Shown here: in pieces, positions 60,750-64,000 of the stretch
How positions within the stretch are numbered: position 1 is the stretch's first letter
Layout: each line of letters opens with the position of its first letter
Source: CAMLJR01 sp964500675
GTDB taxonomy: Bacteria > Pseudomonadota > Gammaproteobacteria > Pseudomonadales > CAMLJR01
Direction: 5' to 3'
DNA: 64,000 nt
Assembly: GCA_964500675.1 (NCBI GenBank)
Contig: CAZCNY010000011.1
Location: 42,416-106,415 of the forward strand
The notes under the pieces: model-generated
What the model was told of the DNA's origin: nothing
Seen by the model: the letters and a program-made list of their open reading frames with translations, nothing else
Database searches by the model: none
Program-made: the position numbers and the translations under genes

Positions 60750-62240
60750 TTACAGCAGCACGACATCGAATTGCTCCTGCGAATACATGATCTCGACCTG
60801 AAATTGAATCGTTTTGCCGATTTGCTCTTCGAGATCGGCGACGATATGCGAATCTTCATCGAGCAGTCGATCGATCACACTCTGCGCGGCCAACACGAGT
60901 AATTTGGCATTATCGTAGGTGCGCGCTTCGCGCAAAATCTCGCGAAATATTTCGTAGCATACCGTCTCCGGAGATTTCAATGAACCGCGCCCCTCGCACA
61001 CGGGGCACGGCTCGCACAGCACATGCCCCAAACTTTCGCGCGTGCGTTTGCGCGTCATTTCGACGAGACCCAATTCCGACACACCGGTGATGCTGACCTT
61101 GGCGTAATCGCGCTCCATGGCTTTTTCGAGCGTACGCAATACTTGGCGGCGATGCTCGGGATCTTTCATGTCGATGAAATCGATGATGATGATGCCGCCG
61201 AGATTGCGCACGCGCAGCTGTCGCGCCAGCGCGGTTGCCGCTTCGAGATTGGTTTTAAAGATCGTTTCCTCCAAGTTGCGATGGCCGACGAACGCGCCGG
61301 TATTGACATCGATCGTCGTCATCGCCTCGGTTTGATCGATAATTAAATAGCCGCCCGATTTGAGTTCGACTTTGCGCGCGAGCGCTTTTTGAATTTCCGC
61401 TTCGAGCCCGTACAAATCGAACAGCGGCCGCTCGCTGCGGTACAGCTCGATGCGCTCGCAGATTTCGGGAATATAATCGCGCGCGAAAGCATCGACGCGC
61501 GCGTGATTTGCAGCCGAATCGATACGAATTTTTTCTAATCCGGGCCGCACCATGTCGCGCATCGTGCGCAAAAACAGCGGTAAATCTTCGTAAATGACCG
61601 ACGGCTTTGCGCTCGTTTGAATGCGCTGCTGCAACGCAACCCACAGTTTTTTCAAAAAGCGAATATCGGCTAGAAACTCTTCTTGACCCGCACCTTCGGC
61701 CACCGTGCGAATAATGAAACCGCCCGCCTGCTGCATACCCTCGGTTTCGATGCAATGTTCGACCAGCGCTTTGAGACGCGCGCGCTCGCCCTCATCCTCG
61801 ATGCGCTGCGAAATACCGATATGGACGGTCTGCGGCATATAGACGAGAAAGCGCGACGAAATCGAAAGATGCGTGGTGAGGCGCGCGCCTTTGGTGCCGA
61901 GCGGGTCTTTGTTGACTTGCACGATCAGCGACTGACCTTCGTGCAGCAGCGTGCGAATGTCGGGCGGCTCGCCGCCATTGCCCGGCTGCCGCTGCTCCAT
62001 GCCATCGTGGTCGCGCTGAAAAATATCGGAGACGTGCAAAAAGCTCGCGCGTTCGAGACCGATATCGACAAACGCGGCCTGCATACCCGGCAACACGCGC
62101 GCGACAGTACCCTTATAGATATTGCCGACAATACCTTTCGAGCGCTCGCGCTCGATGTAAATTTCCTGCAGTACGCCGTTCTCAACCAGCGCGACACGCG
62201 TTTCGAGCGCGGTCATGTTGATCAGGATTTCTTCGTTCAA
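60750..62240 (-). CDS. rng: Ribonuclease G
   Basis: RNase G matures the 16S rRNA 5' end and cleaves selected mRNAs. The 496-residue protein has an N-terminal S1 domain (GNIYKGTVARVLPGMQAAFV), the 5'-sensor and DNase I-like catalytic region (TTIDVNTGAFVGHRNLEETI and IIIDFIDMKDPEHR with metal-binding aspartates), and the zinc-link CEPCPVCEGRGSL. It lacks the long C-terminal scaffold of RNase E, so it is RNase G. It lies between yhdP and maf. Confidence 0.96.
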   Translation of the reverse strand: MNEEILINMTALETRVALVENGVLQEIYIERERSKGIVGNIYKGTVARVLPGMQAAFVDIGLERASFLHVSDIFQRDHDGMEQRQPGNGGEPPDIRTLLHEGQSLIVQVNKDPLGTKGARLTTHLSISSRFLVYMPQTVHIGISQRIEDEGERARLKALVEHCIETEGMQQAGGFIIRTVAEGAGQEEFLADIRFLKKLWVALQQRIQTSAKPSVIYEDLPLFLRTMRDMVRPGLEKIRIDSAANHARVDAFARDYIPEICERIELYRSERPLFDLYGLEAEIQKALARKVELKSGGYLIIDQTEAMTTIDVNTGAFVGHRNLEETIFKTNLEAATALARQLRVRNLGGIIIIDFIDMKDPEHRRQVLRTLEKAMERDYAKVSITGVSELGLVEMTRKRTRESLGHVLCEPCPVCEGRGSLKSPETVCYEIFREILREARTYDNAKLLVLAAQSVIDRLLDEDSHIVADLEEQIGKTIQFQVEIMYSQEQFDVVLL

Positions 62241-62289
62241 TTTTCTTTTCTCGATCGCTTTTGTTCCCCACTCCTTTAGACCCTTTAGG

Positions 62290-62376
62290 GCCCTGCGGGA
62301 GAGGGGTTAGGGGTGAGGGCCAAGTCGCTCGTAAATACAGCCCTCACCCCCGGCCCCTCTCCCGCAGGGAGAGGGG
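62290..62376. repeat. REP-like inverted pair between rng and maf
   Basis: An arm starting CCCTGCGGGAGAGGGG (62291-62320) is the near-complement of GCCCTCACCCCCGGCCCC and following (62340-62370), 27 of 30 bases. The right half also folds alone: CCCCTCTCCC-GCA-GGGAGAGGGG (62354-62376) is a perfect 10-bp hairpin. This is a REP/BIME-type element of the kind common in gammaproteobacteria. It also supplies the last codons and stop of maf. Confidence 0.88.
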
Positions 62377-62955
62377 AGAAATCAGCTCGCGCAATAATTC
62401 CGCTGTCTCGAACAACGGTAAACCGACTACGCCGCTGTAGCTGCCTTCGATGCGCTCGATAAATTTAGCCGCCAAACCCTGAATACCGTAGGCACCCGCC
62501 TTATCGCTAGGTTCACCGCTGGCCCAATATGCCTCGATTTCTGCTCGATCGAGCGCGCGAAACCACACGCGCGTGCAGCTCATAGCGACCTCCGCGCTGT
62601 CTGTGCAATGCACCGCGACGCCCGTCAGCACTTCGTGGCTGCGGCCCGATAAGCGCTGCAATATCGCCATCGCGTCCGCAGCATCGAGCGGCTTGCCGAG
62701 AATATCGCCGTCGACGACAACCGCGGTATCGGCTCCGATCACGGGAGCCGGCGCTAAATTTTGATGAGTAATTTGCTGCCAGCCCGCCGCCGCTTTTTCG
62801 CGCGCTAATCGTCGCACGTAATCCGCTGGCGATTCACCAGCGCGCTGACGCTCATCGATATCGACTGCCAACACACGATGCGCGATGCCGATCTGTGCGA
62901 GCAATTCGCGGCGGCGCGGCGATTGCGAGGCGAGATAAACACTAAATACGGACAT
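62344..62955 (-). CDS. maf: Maf/YhdE-family nucleotide pyrophosphatase
   Basis: A 203-residue Maf protein, a house-cleaning dTTP/UTP-type pyrophosphatase. Motifs are VYLASQSPRRRELLAQIGI, PVIGADTAVVVDGDILGKP, SGRSHEVLTGVAV and DKAGAYGIQGLAAKFIERIEGSYSGVVGLP split over the typical spacing. The last 11 residues (SPLSLRERGRG) and the stop codon come from the REP-like element, replacing the native C-terminus. The catalytic core is untouched. Confidence 0.94.
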   Translation of the reverse strand: MSVFSVYLASQSPRRRELLAQIGIAHRVLAVDIDERQRAGESPADYVRRLAREKAAAGWQQITHQNLAPAPVIGADTAVVVDGDILGKPLDAADAMAILQRLSGRSHEVLTGVAVHCTDSAEVAMSCTRVWFRALDRAEIEAYWASGEPSDKAGAYGIQGLAAKFIERIEGSYSGVVGLPLFETAELLRELISPLSLRERGRG

Positions 62956-62996
62956 CGTTCAGTTCTCGGCGAATGTATTCGCTCTTCGCGACAATT

Positions 62997-63485
62997 TTAA
63001 GTAACAGCGAATTGGCGGCGAATTTTGCGCAGCAGCAGTAGCACGGTCGGCCACAGCAATGCGGAAACGAGCGCGGGCAACAGAAACAACATGGTCGGCA
63101 CCACTTTGGTGGTCAAGGTCTGCACCCAGTGACACAGCAATTGATTGAGCCCGACCAGAACGAAAACAATGCCCGACTGTTGCCAAAATGCATACATGCG
63201 CATGCGCTGATAGAGTATCAACGCGAGATAGGCGACGATCGCGAGCGCGAAGGCATTCTCGCCGAGCGGCGCGCCTTCGACCACGTCGAGAATCAAGCCA
63301 GCAAAAAATGCCGAGCCGATACCGATGCGGTGGGGCAATGCGATCACCCAATAAATCGTTGCCAGCGCCACCCACTCCGGTCGCGCCCAGCGCGCCCAGT
63401 CGGGCAGCGGAATGACACTGAGCCAAATGGCGATCGCAAGCGTGGCGGCGATAATGCCACGGCCGTTGGCTTTCGGCTCGACCAT
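62997..63485 (-). CDS. mreD: Rod shape-determining protein MreD
   Basis: MreD is an inner-membrane member of the elongasome. The 162-residue protein has about five hydrophobic segments, including ATLAIAIWLSVIPLP, ATIYWVIALPHRIGIGSAFF, GLILDVVEGAPLGENAFALA and LLPALVSALLWPTVLLLL. ATG 63485 lies one base after the mreC stop, so the 12-codon upstream extension is rejected. Confidence 0.93.
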   Translation of the reverse strand: MVEPKANGRGIIAATLAIAIWLSVIPLPDWARWARPEWVALATIYWVIALPHRIGIGSAFFAGLILDVVEGAPLGENAFALAIVAYLALILYQRMRMYAFWQQSGIVFVLVGLNQLLCHWVQTLTTKVVPTMLFLLPALVSALLWPTVLLLLRKIRRQFAVT

Positions 63486-63486
63486 A

Positions 63487-64000
63487 TTATTGCCCCTGCG
63501 CCTCGTCGGGCGGCGGCGCATCGGGCAGCGCGCTTTTTTCGCGAAAAATCAGCAGCAGATAGCGACTCTGATCGAGCAGCGCGCTGGGCCGGGCCTTCAC
63601 TTTCATGAAGTCATTGGAGCTGTTATCGACGGCCGTTACCACCGCCACCGGATAACCGCTCGGAAAATGGCCGCCCAGTCCCGACGTCACCAGCAGATCG
63701 CCGACGCGGATATCCATCGTCGCGGCGACGTGGGTCAGCGTCAGCTCATCGATCAGGCCGGTGCCTTCGGCGATCGCGCGCACGCCGTTGCGGTTCACCT
63801 GCACGGGTACCGCATGCGTGCTATCCGTGATCAGCATGACGCGGCTGAAGTAAGCGCTGACCTCGATGACCTGCCCGACCAAACCCCGCGCATCGATCAC
63901 GGCTTGCCCGACGTAGACACCGGCATCGCGGCCCTTGTTGATCACGACGATATGGCGCAGCGGGTCGGACGATACCCCGATCAGCTCGGCGATCAGAACG
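63487..64000 (-). CDS. mreC: Rod shape-determining protein MreC (partial, C-terminal part)
   Basis: The C-terminal 170 residues of MreC, the periplasmic scaffold of the elongasome; the gene continues past the right edge, where the frame is still open (VLIAELIGVSSDPLRHIVV). Seen are INKGRDAGVYVGQAVIDARG, LVGQVIEVSAYFSRVMLITD and DLLVTSGLGGHFPSGYPVA, the MreC beta-barrel signatures. mreB is expected just outside the window. Confidence 0.95.
   Translation of the reverse strand, partial: VLIAELIGVSSDPLRHIVVINKGRDAGVYVGQAVIDARGLVGQVIEVSAYFSRVMLITDSTHAVPVQVNRNGVRAIAEGTGLIDELTLTHVAATMDIRVGDLLVTSGLGGHFPSGYPVAVVTAVDNSSNDFMKVKARPSALLDQSRYLLLIFREKSALPDAPPPDEAQGQ

Noticed and set aside
1..64000. CRISPR array, tRNA, rRNA, integrase, insertion sequence or prophage genes
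   Set aside because: None were seen; the repeats found are short, degenerate and tandem without CRISPR-like unique spacers, and no transposase-like protein is encoded.

Overview
The window is a chromosomal segment of a GC-rich gammaproteobacterium. Gene content and order follow the housekeeping block I recall from Pseudomonas aeruginosa PAO1 (secA, lpxC, fts/mur cluster, mraZ, rnpB, rsmI, lpoA ... mreCD), and several products are typically gammaproteobacterial (AlgW/DegS, ZapE, ZapG, RapZ, PtsO, DarP, SspB, LpoA, YhdP). A marine or halotolerant member of the Pseudomonadales/Cellvibrionales-like groups is the best guess; the species cannot be read from the sequence.

Layout. Positions 1-19,850 (all minus strand): secA (cut by the window edge), an M23 peptidase, lpxC, then the division and cell-wall (dcw) cluster read from mraZ down to ftsZ: mraZ-rsmH-ftsL-ftsI-murE-murF-mraY-murD-ftsW-murG-murC-ftsQ-ftsA-ftsZ. 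Most junctions overlap or abut; ddl is absent. A strong promoter and an array of MraZ-like boxes lie before mraZ. Positions 20,054-26,320: an osmoadaptation island with a MarR regulator (ectR), a very AT-rich divergent control region, ectA-ectB-(unknown 86-residue ORF)-ectC-ectD, a severely shortened SSS-family transporter gene, and a YbdG-type MscS channel. It sits exactly between mraZ and rnpB, which adjoin in the PAO1 order. Positions 26,370-31,616: rnpB, rsmI, lpoA, yraN, a DiaA/GmhA SIS protein, a BON lipoprotein and sspB (no sspA). Positions 31,714-36,666: cytochrome bc1 (petABC), rpsI-rplM, zapE. Positions 36,873-47,552: zapG, a NIF3-like protein, an AlgW/DegS protease, hisGDC, murA, ibaG and the Mla lipid-transport genes mlaFEDCB. 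Positions 47,770-55,809: kdsD-kdsC-lptC-lptA-lptB-rpoN-hpf-ptsN-rapZ-ptsO-darP. Positions 55,830-64,000: nitrilase, yhdP, rng, a REP-like element, maf, mreD and partial mreC.

Most genes serve envelope construction: peptidoglycan precursors and septation (mur, fts, mre, lpoA), lipid A/Kdo/LPS export (lpxC, kds, lpt), outer-membrane lipid balance (mla, yhdP) and envelope stress (algW, BON lipoprotein). The ectoine island adds synthesis of ectoine and hydroxyectoine plus a mechanosensitive release valve.

Two features stand out beyond standard annotation. One is the remodelled ectoine operon, with an unrecognised small ORF and a transporter missing both its N-terminal half and an internal block. 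The other is a recurring pattern of short degenerate tandem duplications (period about 14-24 bp), many at gene boundaries and some containing a stop or start codon (ftsL, rpsI, murA, lptC/lptA, ptsN/rapZ, ftsZ/lpxC, mscS), with in-frame counterparts in ftsQ, murF and yhdP.
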